Source: JAFDZO01 sp041859205
GTDB taxonomy: Bacteria; Bacteroidota; Ignavibacteria; Tepidaquicellales; Tepidaquicellaceae
Reading direction: 5' to 3'
Assembly: GCA_041859205.1 (NCBI GenBank)
Contig: JBHEKU010000217.1
Coordinates: 1-12,234 of the forward strand
Length of the DNA stretch: 12,234 nt
Part shown: positions 1 through 7,473 of the stretch, piece by piece
Numbering within the stretch: the stretch's first letter is position 1
Layout of the letters: every line of letters starts with the position of its first letter
Program-made: the position numbers and the translations under genes
Notes under the pieces: generated by a model
Seen by the model: only the letters and a program-made list of their open reading frames with translations
Told to the model about the DNA's origin: nothing
The model's database searches: none

Positions 1-2
1 AA

Positions 3-1709
3 ATTCCCGGTAATAATCTTAACAGCCCTTCAAGCTGGTTAAATAATTTTGTCGCTCCTCTGAATGTAAATGTAAACTCAATTGAATCATTTGCGGGAAA
101 TGTCTACGCAGGTTCTGAAACAGGTTTTGCCACCTATAACGGAGGTACCTGGAGTTATTACCCAAATGCTACTGTGGCAGGCGCAAAAACTTTGCATGTT
201 AGAACAATCTCAAACAGGCTTTACTTTATTTCCAACGGCACTATTTACTCTGCGCCTTCAGATAATATAGAAAACATTCAGGTTGAGGTAAATTCGGGAA
301 ACTGGAGTTATATCCAATCCGATGATTCTCAAATTCCTGTTTATGCTTCAAACAACAACGGCATCTATTATAAATCACAAAGCGGATACGTTTTCAAAAG
401 TCCCAATTGTCCTTTCACAAGTGTATTCGATTATATGACAATTGATGATACAGGAAATTTATGGGTAGCAGGCGGCTCGGGAACAGCAGGTATTTATAAA
501 TTCGATGGGAATAACTGGACAAATCTGAATAATACTCAATACCCTGCTCTTGGCAACAGTAATAATTTCAGAAGGATAAATCATCAGGGAAATACAATCT
601 TTGCTTTATCATTCGGCGGAGGCGTTTCAGTTATAAAAGGAGATTATATAAAAAATTATAATCCTTCAAACTCAATTCTGCCGGGAATAACCGGCGCTCC
701 TAGTTTCTGTACAGCATTCGGTGGAGCACCTGATAGCAGGGGGAATTTCTGGGCAACTTTTTATCAAACAGATAATGGTAAATCTTTGTATTGTTTAACA
801 CCGGATAGTGTTTGGATAGGATATCAAAATCCTTCGTTTTTAACATTTGCAAATCTTACTCAGACTGCAATAGATAATTATGATACAAAATGGATTGTAT
901 CTGAAAACACTTCACCTTCCGGATTATATTTCTTTAATGAGAACGGTACCCTTGGAAATTTTGACGATGATGTTTCCGGATTTTACTCCTTAAGTGAATT
1001 CCCCGGAGGAAGTATTACTAACTGTAAAGATGTTATTGTAGATAAAAACGGTGAAGTATGGGTTGCAACAAATAACGGAGTTTTCATTTTGTCAAATCCG
1101 CTTGCAGCTATTCAAAACCCAAATAATAAACCGGCGCTTACTAAGCTGGGAATTATTTCAGGGAATCTAAAAGTTCCGTTTACTGAAAACTGTACAAGCA
1201 TACAATTTGATATATTAAATGAAAAGTGGATTGGCTCTGCATCAAACGGAGTTTTTCATCTCTCCGAAGACGGAACAACTTTAATTTCTCAGCATAATAC
1301 TAAAAATAGTCCTTTACTTGACGATAAAATTAACTCGATAGTTGTCAGTAATAAAAACGGCAAGGCTTACTTCGGAACACTAAAAGGACTTTCAGCGTTA
1401 AAAACTAATGCAGTAGAGCCTTTAACAAGTTTTGATAAAATAATCTGCTCGCCTAATCCATTTGTTGTGCCTTCAGCCGTAAATCTTAATATTGATGGAT
1501 TAGTAGAAAATTCCACAGTCAAAATATTAACTGTTGATGGACAGGTAGTTGTAGAATTTGAATCACCGGGAGGGAAAATTGCTCAGTGGAACGGATTAAA
1601 TAAAAACGGAAAAACGGTTCCTACTGGAATATATATTGTTGCCGCCTATACAAAAGACGGAGGTAAAGTTGGTCTTGGTAAAGTCGCTATAATAAGAAAC
1701 GGCGAATAA
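3..1709 (+). CDS. PorZ-like type IX secretion protein, beta-propeller plus C-terminal sorting-like domain (5' truncated)
   Basis: The frame is open from the window edge (codon at nt 3) to TAA at 1707-1709, giving 568 visible residues. The true start lies upstream, and the GTG at 174 is an internal valine. The visible part is mostly blade-like repeats of the two-component-regulator-propeller type, such as GNLWVAGGSGTAGIYKFDG, GEVWVATNNGVFIL and EKWIGSASNGVFHLSEDG. From about nt 1440 a C-terminal Ig-like domain follows with the SPNPF entry motif, GLVENSTVKI, a WNGLNKNGKTVPTGIYIV stretch and a closing GKVAIIRN strand. Propeller plus this tail is the arrangement of PorZ, a cell-surface protein of the T9SS attachment complex that delivers anionic LPS to PorU in Porphyromonas. 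Full PorZ is about 780 residues, so roughly 200 are missing. Another T9SS-sorted propeller protein is the main alternative. The hisA-like gene starts 8 nt downstream, so co-transcription is likely. Confidence 0.72.
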   Translation: MPGNNLNSPSSWLNNFVAPLNVNVNSIESFAGNVYAGSETGFATYNGGTWSYYPNATVAGAKTLHVRTISNRLYFISNGTIYSAPSDNIENIQVEVNSGNWSYIQSDDSQIPVYASNNNGIYYKSQSGYVFKSPNCPFTSVFDYMTIDDTGNLWVAGGSGTAGIYKFDGNNWTNLNNTQYPALGNSNNFRRINHQGNTIFALSFGGGVSVIKGDYIKNYNPSNSILPGITGAPSFCTAFGGAPDSRGNFWATFYQTDNGKSLYCLTPDSVWIGYQNPSFLTFANLTQTAIDNYDTKWIVSENTSPSGLYFFNENGTLGNFDDDVSGFYSLSEFPGGSITNCKDVIVDKNGEVWVATNNGVFILSNPLAAIQNPNNKPALTKLGIISGNLKVPFTENCTSIQFDILNEKWIGSASNGVFHLSEDGTTLISQHNTKNSPLLDDKINSIVVSNKNGKAYFGTLKGLSALKTNAVEPLTSFDKIICSPNPFVVPSAVNLNIDGLVENSTVKILTVDGQVVVEFESPGGKIAQWNGLNKNGKTVPTGIYIVAAYTKDGGKVGLGKVAIIRNGE

Positions 1710-1717
1710 AAAATTTT

Positions 1718-2488
1718 ATGGGTATACTAATAATTCCGGCAATAGATATTATTGACGGAAAATGTGTAAAGAAATTCGAAGGACTTTTTGAGACAACTGA
1801 ATATTACAGTGAAAGCCCTATAAACACTGTAAAGCTGCTTCGAAAAGAGAATTTCAAAACAATTCATATAACTGATTTGGATGGAGCAGTACGCGGTGAT
1901 ATGAGAAACTATGAAGTCATAAAGCAAATCACCAGATGTATTGATATTCCTATACAGCTTGGCGGAGGCATAAGAGATTATGATACTGCTAAAAAAGTTA
2001 TAGAAGAACTGGGAGTATATAGAATTGTAATCGGAACGGCTGCCATCGCAAATCCAAAGCTTATAAAAGATTTAATAAAAGATTTCGGACCAAGTAAAAT
2101 TATAATCGGTATAGATGAAAATAATGATAAAGTGATGATGGATGGATGGATAAATTCTTTTCCTTGTACAATTTTAGATTTCGCGCAGCTAATGAAAGAC
2201 TTTGGTGTAAAGAGAATAATATATCAGGATATAGGAAGAGTTGGAAGTTTGAAAGGACCTAATTTAGAACGGCTTAAAGAAATCGGAGATAAAGTAAAAG
2301 TAAAGCTTACCTCTGCCGGCGGCATTCGTGATTTCAGAGATTTAAAAAGCCTTCAAGGACTTGAAGGCTTTGGTGTAGATTCAGTTGTAGTTTCAAGAGC
2401 TTTGTATGAAAACAAATTCCCTTGTCAGAATATTTGGAGAGAAGTAGAACGCATTGACACTTCTCTCGATTTGCCGTCAGTCTGCTAA
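1718..2488 (+). CDS. hisA: HisA-family phosphoribosyl isomerase with altered catalytic residues
   Basis: This is a complete 256-residue (beta-alpha)8 barrel of normal HisA length. HisA isomerises ProFAR to PRFAR in cytoplasmic histidine synthesis. Family marks that are kept: IIPAIDIIDGKCV (residues 5-17, with the general-base Asp10), TDLDGA (52-57), GGGIRD (82-87), IVIGTAAIANP (103-113), GWINS (143-147), SAGGIRD (199-205) and ALYENKFPCQNIW (228-240), which resembles Chlorobium HisA. Marks that are lost: the usual TDIsrDG motif reads QDIGRVG (170-176), so Thr becomes Gln170 and the second catalytic Asp becomes Val175. The phosphate-site glycine of the VGRA/VGKA motif is Ser226, and the VRL arginine is Lys18. 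The fold assignment is sure, but ProFAR isomerase activity is doubtful. It may be a divergent paralogue, as no other his gene is visible. There is no Shine-Dalgarno; ATG follows an AT-rich 8-nt gap after the preceding stop. Confidence 0.82.
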   Translation: MGILIIPAIDIIDGKCVKKFEGLFETTEYYSESPINTVKLLRKENFKTIHITDLDGAVRGDMRNYEVIKQITRCIDIPIQLGGGIRDYDTAKKVIEELGVYRIVIGTAAIANPKLIKDLIKDFGPSKIIIGIDENNDKVMMDGWINSFPCTILDFAQLMKDFGVKRIIYQDIGRVGSLKGPNLERLKEIGDKVKVKLTSAGGIRDFRDLKSLQGLEGFGVDSVVVSRALYENKFPCQNIWREVERIDTSLDLPSVC

Positions 2489-2489
2489 T

Positions 2490-3647
2490 TTACTTTTTTA
2501 CAATTCTCATTATTCTGTCATCTGTCTGTCCGGGATTTCCTCTCCCGTCTTTATTTGATGTCGAAAAATAAATAGCACCGTCGGGACCCTCTGCAATTTC
2601 CCTTATTCTTCCATAATCAACATCACTCATTTTACTTTGTGAAACTACTTTAGTTGGATCTTTCTCATCAACAATCACTCGTATAATTCCTCTTCCTCTT
2701 AAGCATCCGAAGAAAAAATTATTCTTAAACTGTGAAATCACTCCTGATTTATAAAACATTCCCGAAGCCGGTGCTTCAGCCGGAGTGTATACAAGTACAG
2801 GGTCAATCATTCCGTCTTTATGCCCCTCATGAGAAACGATAGGCCAGCCAAAGTTACTGCCTTTGACTATAACGTTAACTTCATCACCACCTCCGGGACC
2901 ATCGAAACCGGAAGGACCATGTTCAGTCTCCCATAGAATACTTGTACCCGGATAGAAATCTATTCCTTGCGGGTTCCTATGACCGTAACTCCATACAGGT
3001 GAGTTTTGCCATGGATTATCTGATGGAATGCTTCCGTCAGAATTAAGCCTCAGTATTTTACCGCCCATGTTTTTTAAGTCCTGAGCAATTTCTCTGTCTG
3101 TCGCATCGCCAGTAGTTATATATAGTTTACCATCAGGTCCGAATCTTAATCTGCATCCTGCATGATTTTTTGCTCCCGGTAATTTATCTATTAATATCAA
3201 TTCATCGGAAACGGAATTACCATTATCTTTATATCTGACTACTTTTATTGAGAGGTTATCACCTTTGCCATAAGCATAGCTGATGTAAATATATTTATTT
3301 TCAGCGTAGTTCGGGTCAACTGCTAATCCCATTAATCCTTCTTCAGAGCCCACAGAAACTTCTTTCACTTCAAGAAGCGGGGCATCCTGAAGTTTTCCAT
3401 TTTGAATTATTCTTATTTTACCTGTTCGTTCATTTACCAGCATTCTGTTATTATCTGTCCATGCTATAGACCAGGGCACAGTAAGGTTTTCTGCAAAGAC
3501 TTCTATTTTATAATCATCTGAAATATTCCCGGCTGATTCAGTAACTTTTGGGGGATCTTTTTTAGTAGAATTATTTTGTGGTTCGGGTTTAGAGCAAGAA
3601 AGTAAAACGAGAAGTGAAAAAATTATTGGAATCATAATTTTATTCAT
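2490..3647 (-). CDS. PQQ-dependent aldose sugar dehydrogenase family lipoprotein
   Basis: The 385-residue product begins with a lipoprotein signal: MNKIMIPIIFSLLVLLSC with lipobox Cys18, then a polar Pro/Asn/Lys-rich linker. It is therefore likely anchored in the outer membrane or periplasm. The rest is the six-bladed GSDH/sorbosone dehydrogenase propeller (soluble glucose dehydrogenase and E. coli YliI family), which oxidises aldoses with pyrroloquinoline quinone. Active-site motifs are in order: VPWSIAW (57-63), NHAGCRLRFGPDG (161-173, His162 the likely base), ITTGD (177-181), YGHRNPQG (221-228, Arg224), EHGP (242-245) and GGGDEVN (252-258, calcium/PQQ region). It lies 41 nt downstream of hutI on the same strand, and its stop is one base from the convergent hisA stop. 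PQQ synthesis genes are not visible. Some family members act without PQQ, so the substrate is unknown. The start ATG is fixed by the signal peptide. Confidence 0.9.
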   Translation of the reverse strand: MNKIMIPIIFSLLVLLSCSKPEPQNNSTKKDPPKVTESAGNISDDYKIEVFAENLTVPWSIAWTDNNRMLVNERTGKIRIIQNGKLQDAPLLEVKEVSVGSEEGLMGLAVDPNYAENKYIYISYAYGKGDNLSIKVVRYKDNGNSVSDELILIDKLPGAKNHAGCRLRFGPDGKLYITTGDATDREIAQDLKNMGGKILRLNSDGSIPSDNPWQNSPVWSYGHRNPQGIDFYPGTSILWETEHGPSGFDGPGGGDEVNVIVKGSNFGWPIVSHEGHKDGMIDPVLVYTPAEAPASGMFYKSGVISQFKNNFFFGCLRGRGIIRVIVDEKDPTKVVSQSKMSDVDYGRIREIAEGPDGAIYFSTSNKDGRGNPGQTDDRIMRIVKK

Positions 3648-3688
3648 ATTTTTTTATAGTTAGAACTTATAGAAAACAACAACAGAAC

Positions 3689-4939
3689 TTACTTTATAAT
3701 TCTGCCTTTTTTAATAACGTTTGAAATATTATTTACACCGAAATTATATGTGATGAATTTATAAGATGGGATATCGAATATTAATAAGTCTGCCTGCTTT
3801 CCTATTTCAATACTGCCGATTTTAGTCTGCCTGTTAACAGCGTAAGCAGCATTAATTGTTACTGCATTTAGAATTTCTTCTGCAGTCATTCTTAGTTCTA
3901 TCGAAGCAAGAGACATTATAGTTTGTATATTTTGTGTCGGGCAGCTTCCCGGATTAAAGTCTGTTGCAAGAGCAACAGGAACATTATTAGCAATTAACTT
4001 TCTTACAGGCTGATAAGAAATATCTAAAAAATAAGATACACCCGGAAGAAGAGTAGCAATGGTATTTTTTCCCGACAATCTGTTGATATCTTTTTGTTTA
4101 AGGACTTCAAGATGATCAACTGAAACAGCTTTATGCTTTAATGCAACTCCAACTCCACCGATAGAATTGAACTGGTCAGTGTGTAATTTCGGAATTAAGC
4201 CGTATTTCATTCCCTGCTCAAAAATCATACCCGTTTCTTCTGCATCAAAATAATTTACTTCACAAAATACATCTATGAACTCAGCAAGATTTTCCTTTGC
4301 AATTTTAGGAATCATATCCTTGCAAATACTTTTTATGTATTCTTTTTTTGTAATACTTGGGGGAACTGCATGTGCACCAAGGAAAGTGGGAATGATATCA
4401 AGTCCAAATTTATTTTCTTTTCTCAGCTTCTGTATCACTTTCAAAATCTTGATTTCATTTGCCGTATCTAAACCATAACCTGATTTTGCTTCAATTGTAG
4501 TTGTGCCTGTCTCAACAAATTTCTTTAATCTTTTTTCTGCAATCTCATATAAATTGTTAAAGGAAGATTTTCTCACAGAATTGACAGTTGAAATTATTCC
4601 GCCTCCGGCTGCGGCAATTTCCTGATAGGTTTTGCCGGCAATTCTCATTTCATATTCATCTTCACGGTTTCCTGCAAAAACAAAATGCGTGTGCGAATCT
4701 ATAAAGCCGGGAGTTACTACTTTATTTTTGCAGTCAATCTCCTTAGTGATTTTTATTTTTCTCTTCTTAATAATTTTCGCAAGAGATTTAGACGAGCCGA
4801 TAAATTCTATTCTTCCCTTTTCAACAATTATATTTGAATCTAAGCGAAGTCCGATTTCATTCTGCTCTTTTCCTTTCTTAGGAAAATTATTTACGTTGGA
4901 GCAGGTAACTAACTGAGAAATATTTTTTAATAGTAACAT
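3689..4939 (-). CDS. hutI: Imidazolonepropionase
   Basis: This is a complete 416-residue amidohydrolase of normal HutI length. It hydrolyses 4-imidazolone-5-propanoate to N-formimino-L-glutamate, the third step of histidine degradation, in the cytoplasm. Visible family marks: PGFIDSHTHFVFAGNR (77-92; metal ligands His83 and His85, substrate Arg92), the SGYG loop (153-156, Tyr155), LGAHAVP (187-193, His190), LHTDQF (252-257, metal ligand His253), DHLE (275-278, His276), LLPG (297-300) and ATDFNPGS (325-332, metal ligand Asp327). The C-terminal small domain ends in the expected IGKQADLLIFD stretch. The other hut genes (hutH, hutU and a formimidoylglutamate hydrolase) are absent from the window, so the pathway must be completed elsewhere if it is present. 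The gene is first in a likely two-gene unit with the sugar dehydrogenase. Its ATG has no Shine-Dalgarno. Confidence 0.95.
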   Translation of the reverse strand: MLLLKNISQLVTCSNVNNFPKKGKEQNEIGLRLDSNIIVEKGRIEFIGSSKSLAKIIKKRKIKITKEIDCKNKVVTPGFIDSHTHFVFAGNREDEYEMRIAGKTYQEIAAAGGGIISTVNSVRKSSFNNLYEIAEKRLKKFVETGTTTIEAKSGYGLDTANEIKILKVIQKLRKENKFGLDIIPTFLGAHAVPPSITKKEYIKSICKDMIPKIAKENLAEFIDVFCEVNYFDAEETGMIFEQGMKYGLIPKLHTDQFNSIGGVGVALKHKAVSVDHLEVLKQKDINRLSGKNTIATLLPGVSYFLDISYQPVRKLIANNVPVALATDFNPGSCPTQNIQTIMSLASIELRMTAEEILNAVTINAAYAVNRQTKIGSIEIGKQADLLIFDIPSYKFITYNFGVNNISNVIKKGRIIK

Positions 4940-4960
4940 TGAAGTGTTTTTAAGAAGAGT

Positions 4961-4987
4961 AATTCCCTCTCAGGAAGAGAGGGAATT
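4961..4987 (-). terminator. Hairpin between dppD-like ABC ATPase gene and hutI, probable terminator
   Basis: A perfect 11-bp stem (AATTCCCTCTC at 4961-4971 pairing with GAGAGGGAATT at 4977-4987) closes a 5-nt loop. It begins 10 nt past the stop of the minus-strand ABC ATPase gene and sits upstream of the hutI start. The minus-strand sequence after the stem is only moderately T-rich (ACTCTTCTT), so termination may be inefficient or need other factors. It could also act as an mRNA-end stabiliser or attenuator in front of hutI. Confidence 0.6.
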
Positions 4988-4996
4988 TTAAAATCG

Positions 4997-6007
4997 TTAA
5001 ACTGAAATTACTTTGTCGGAATGTTTATTAATATGTGCGACTTCATCTATTCTCCAACAGGCAGCAGTGTGACCGGGAGCGACCTGAAAATCAGGCGGTT
5101 GTTCATTCCAGCATTTCTCAATAGCATACTGGCATCTTGTGCAGAAGTGGCATCCCTTTGGATATGATGTTGAAGGAGGAACAAATCCCTCGATAGTTGC
5201 AAGCCTGTCTTTATTTTTATTAAGCTTAGGAATTGAACTTAAAAGTCCTAAAGTATACGGATGTTTAGGATTATAAAAAATTTCGTTTACATCGCCGTAC
5301 TCTACAACTTTAGATGCATACATAACGGCAACACGTTTTGATACCTCTGCAATAACTCCAAGGTCGTGTGTAATCATAATTACACCCATACCAAGCTCAT
5401 CCTGTAATCTTTTTATAAGCTCTAGTATCTGTGCCTGAACTGTTACATCAAGCGCTGTAGTTGGTTCATCGGCGATTAGAATTTCAGGGTTGCATGCCAA
5501 TGCTATTGCAATCATAATACGCTGTCTCATACCGCCGGATAGCTGGTGAGGATATTCATTGTATCTTTGCTCGGGTGCAGGAATACCCACAAGCTTAAGC
5601 ATATCAATGGCTTTAGCTTTTGCATCTGACTTGGACAGTTTTTGGTGGAGTATAACAGTTTCTTCAATCTGATTTCCGCAGGTAAATACGGGATTCAGTG
5701 ATGTCATCGGTTCCTGAAAAATCATTCCTATATCATTTCCTCTTACATGCTGCATTTCCTTCTCGGGAATTTTAAGCAGGTCTTTTCCCTTAAACAATAT
5801 TTCGCCGCCGACAATTTTTCCCGGAGGGTCAGGAATAAGTCTCATTATTGAAAGGGCAGATACACTTTTTCCGCATCCTGATTCGCCGACCAAGCCTAAC
5901 GTTTCACCTTTATCAACTTCATAGGAAACATCGTCAACTGCTGTTGCAACACCGTCATCGGTATAAAAATAAGTTTTAAGGTTTTTAACCTCGAGAAGTT
6001 TAGACAT
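4997..6007 (-). CDS. Oligopeptide/dipeptide ABC transporter ATP-binding protein (DppD/OppD type)
   Basis: This 336-residue ABC ATPase is of the peptide/nickel importer subfamily. It powers substrate import by coupling to a membrane permease pair on the cytoplasmic face. Motifs in order: Walker A GESGCGKS (41-48), Q-loop FQEPMTSLNP (97-106), signature LSGGMRQR (156-163), Walker B ILIADE (176-181), D-loop ALD (185-187) and H-loop His214 in ITHD. The subfamily C-terminal extension is present, with HPYTLGLLSSIP (249-260) and the cysteines Cys286, Cys292, Cys299 and Cys317 that in this family can hold an Fe-S cluster; Cys289 is an extra one. No permease, binding protein or DppF-type partner is nearby, so this is an orphan ATPase gene. 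The mutase gene lies upstream on the same strand with a 58-nt gap, and a hairpin follows the stop. The exact substrate cannot be told. Confidence 0.93.
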   Translation of the reverse strand: MSKLLEVKNLKTYFYTDDGVATAVDDVSYEVDKGETLGLVGESGCGKSVSALSIMRLIPDPPGKIVGGEILFKGKDLLKIPEKEMQHVRGNDIGMIFQEPMTSLNPVFTCGNQIEETVILHQKLSKSDAKAKAIDMLKLVGIPAPEQRYNEYPHQLSGGMRQRIMIAIALACNPEILIADEPTTALDVTVQAQILELIKRLQDELGMGVIMITHDLGVIAEVSKRVAVMYASKVVEYGDVNEIFYNPKHPYTLGLLSSIPKLNKNKDRLATIEGFVPPSTSYPKGCHFCTRCQYAIEKCWNEQPPDFQVAPGHTAACWRIDEVAHINKHSDKVISV

Positions 6008-6016
6008 ACTCTTTAT

Positions 6017-6056
6017 TTAAGATTTCACTTAAGATTAGCACTTAAAAATTGATTAA
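6017..6056. repeat. Short imperfect direct repeats upstream of the ABC ATPase gene
   Basis: The gap between the mutase stop and the ATPase start holds two exact copies of TTAAGATT (6017-6024 and 6029-6036, 12 nt apart). Looser copies follow at 6042 (TTAAAAATT) and 6053 (TTAAGG). On the minus strand they lie just ahead of the ATPase start codon. The spacing is close to one helical turn, which would suit a regulator site. The region is very AT-rich, so chance is a real alternative. Confidence 0.25.
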
Positions 6057-6065
6057 GGGAATTTA

Positions 6066-7454
6066 TTATATTAGTTTCTTAATTTCACTGATAAATTTTT
6101 GCTGTATGGAATCTGCCTCTTTGCGCGATTTTGCCTCAGTAATTATTCTTATAATCGGTTCAGTATTAGATTTTCGTAAATGAATCCAATACTCAGGAAA
6201 ATCCAACTTAACTCCGTCAATAGTAGTAATCTTGCATCCCGAATTTTTATATCTGGTGATAACAGTTTTTAAAATCTTGTCAGGATTTTTAACATTTTCA
6301 ATTTTTGCTTTAGAAATATAATACTGCGGAAGTGCATTTTTGTATTCGCTTACACTCATTTTTGATTCTGCGAACTCCTGAAGAATCAAAACCATTCCGA
6401 TTATAGCATCTCTTCCGTAATGAAGTTCAGGGTAAATTACTCCGCCGCTTCCCTCTCCGCCTACAATTGATTTTCTTTTCATCATTTCTTTAACAACATT
6501 TATTTCACCGACTGCGCTTCTGTAAGATTTTGCATCGTTTATCTGAGCAATATCATCAACTGCTCTGGTAGTAGAAAGATTTACACAAACAGATTTATTC
6601 TTTGATTTCGATTTTCTTAAAACAAGATTTGCAACCGTAGTAATTGTGTTTTCCTCTATGAACGGCTCACCTTTGTCAGTAATAATCACAAGTCTATCAC
6701 TGTCAGGGTCAATCGCAATTCCTACATCTGCTTTATTTTTCTTAACAGCAGCAGAAAGCTGCTTTAAATTCTCAGGCAAGGGTTCAGGAGTATGCGGAAA
6801 AATACCACTGCCATCGCAATACAATTCAATTACTTTACAGCCAAGCATCTTTAATAATTTTGGGGCAATAATTGAAGCCGCTGAATTAACTGTATCAAGA
6901 ACAACTTTAAATTTTCTTTTTTTGATTTTATTCTTATCTACGATCTTTAGCTTTAGTGTCTTTTCAATGTGTCTATCCAGCCATGATAAGTCGAATGTTA
7001 ACTTCTTAATATCTTTTACATCTACATAGTTAAAATTTCCGTTATCAGGTCCTTTTGCAGCTATAGATAAAAACTGTTCTATTTGTTTTGGATCAAGGAA
7101 TGTTCCATTCGGATTTAAAAATTTTAACCCATTCCACTGCTGAGGATTATGAGAAGCTGTTACGGCTATTCCTCCGGCGGCTTTTAAATCTTCAGTTGCA
7201 ATTTGTACAGTAGGTGTTGGAGCTACTCCAATGTAAACGACTTCAAATCCTGAAAGCAATAAATTATTTATCACAAGATTCGAAATTATCTCGCCGTTTA
7301 AGCGGCCGTCGCGCCCAACAACTATTTTTTTAGACTTTGAATTTTTTCTGCAGTATTCTGCGAAAGCAGATGTGAACTTTGATATGTTTTGCGGAGTGAG
7401 GTTATCACCGTAGATCCCTCTTACTCCCGATACAGAGGCAATTATTTCAGACAA
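6066..7454 (-). CDS. glmM: Phosphoglucosamine mutase / phosphomannomutase family protein
   Basis: This is a complete 462-residue alpha-D-phosphohexomutase of usual length. The family moves phosphate between C6 and C1 of hexose phosphates; GlmM makes GlcN-1-P for UDP-GlcNAc. Marks: VSGVRGIYG near the N-terminus (8-16), VGRDGR (46-51), the catalytic phosphoserine loop TASHNPQQWNGLK (99-111, Ser101), the metal loop DPDSDR (249-254), the sugar-specificity loop GGEGSGG (332-338) and the phosphate-binding loop RKSNTEPIIRI (427-437). The GEGSGG loop with this N-terminus resembles the GlmM-like group common in Bacteroidota, but phosphomannomutase or mixed activity is possible. The start is TTG at 7454: an in-frame TAA lies five codons upstream with no ATG between, and the N-terminus fits the family from this codon. 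A GlmU-N-type gene lies about 300 nt upstream on the same strand. Confidence 0.88.
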   Translation of the reverse strand: MSEIIASVSGVRGIYGDNLTPQNISKFTSAFAEYCRKNSKSKKIVVGRDGRLNGEIISNLVINNLLLSGFEVVYIGVAPTPTVQIATEDLKAAGGIAVTASHNPQQWNGLKFLNPNGTFLDPKQIEQFLSIAAKGPDNGNFNYVDVKDIKKLTFDLSWLDRHIEKTLKLKIVDKNKIKKRKFKVVLDTVNSAASIIAPKLLKMLGCKVIELYCDGSGIFPHTPEPLPENLKQLSAAVKKNKADVGIAIDPDSDRLVIITDKGEPFIEENTITTVANLVLRKSKSKNKSVCVNLSTTRAVDDIAQINDAKSYRSAVGEINVVKEMMKRKSIVGGEGSGGVIYPELHYGRDAIIGMVLILQEFAESKMSVSEYKNALPQYYISKAKIENVKNPDKILKTVITRYKNSGCKITTIDGVKLDFPEYWIHLRKSNTEPIIRIITEAKSRKEADSIQQKFISEIKKLI

Positions 7455-7473
7455 GCATTTATCATTTTAAATT

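Noticed and set aside
174..176. GTG as the start of the first gene
   Set aside because: The frame is open back to nt 3 with the same propeller-like composition, so the gene is 5' truncated by the window.
82..270. Short plus-strand open frame overlapping the PorZ-like gene
   Set aside because: It lies in another frame of a gene that reads open from the window edge with propeller motifs, and its translation resembles no family.
6646..7029. 127-codon plus-strand open frame antisense to glmM
   Set aside because: It is a shadow of the mutase gene, which has every catalytic motif in the opposite strand. The antisense product is a low-complexity Ser/Phe/Leu-rich string.
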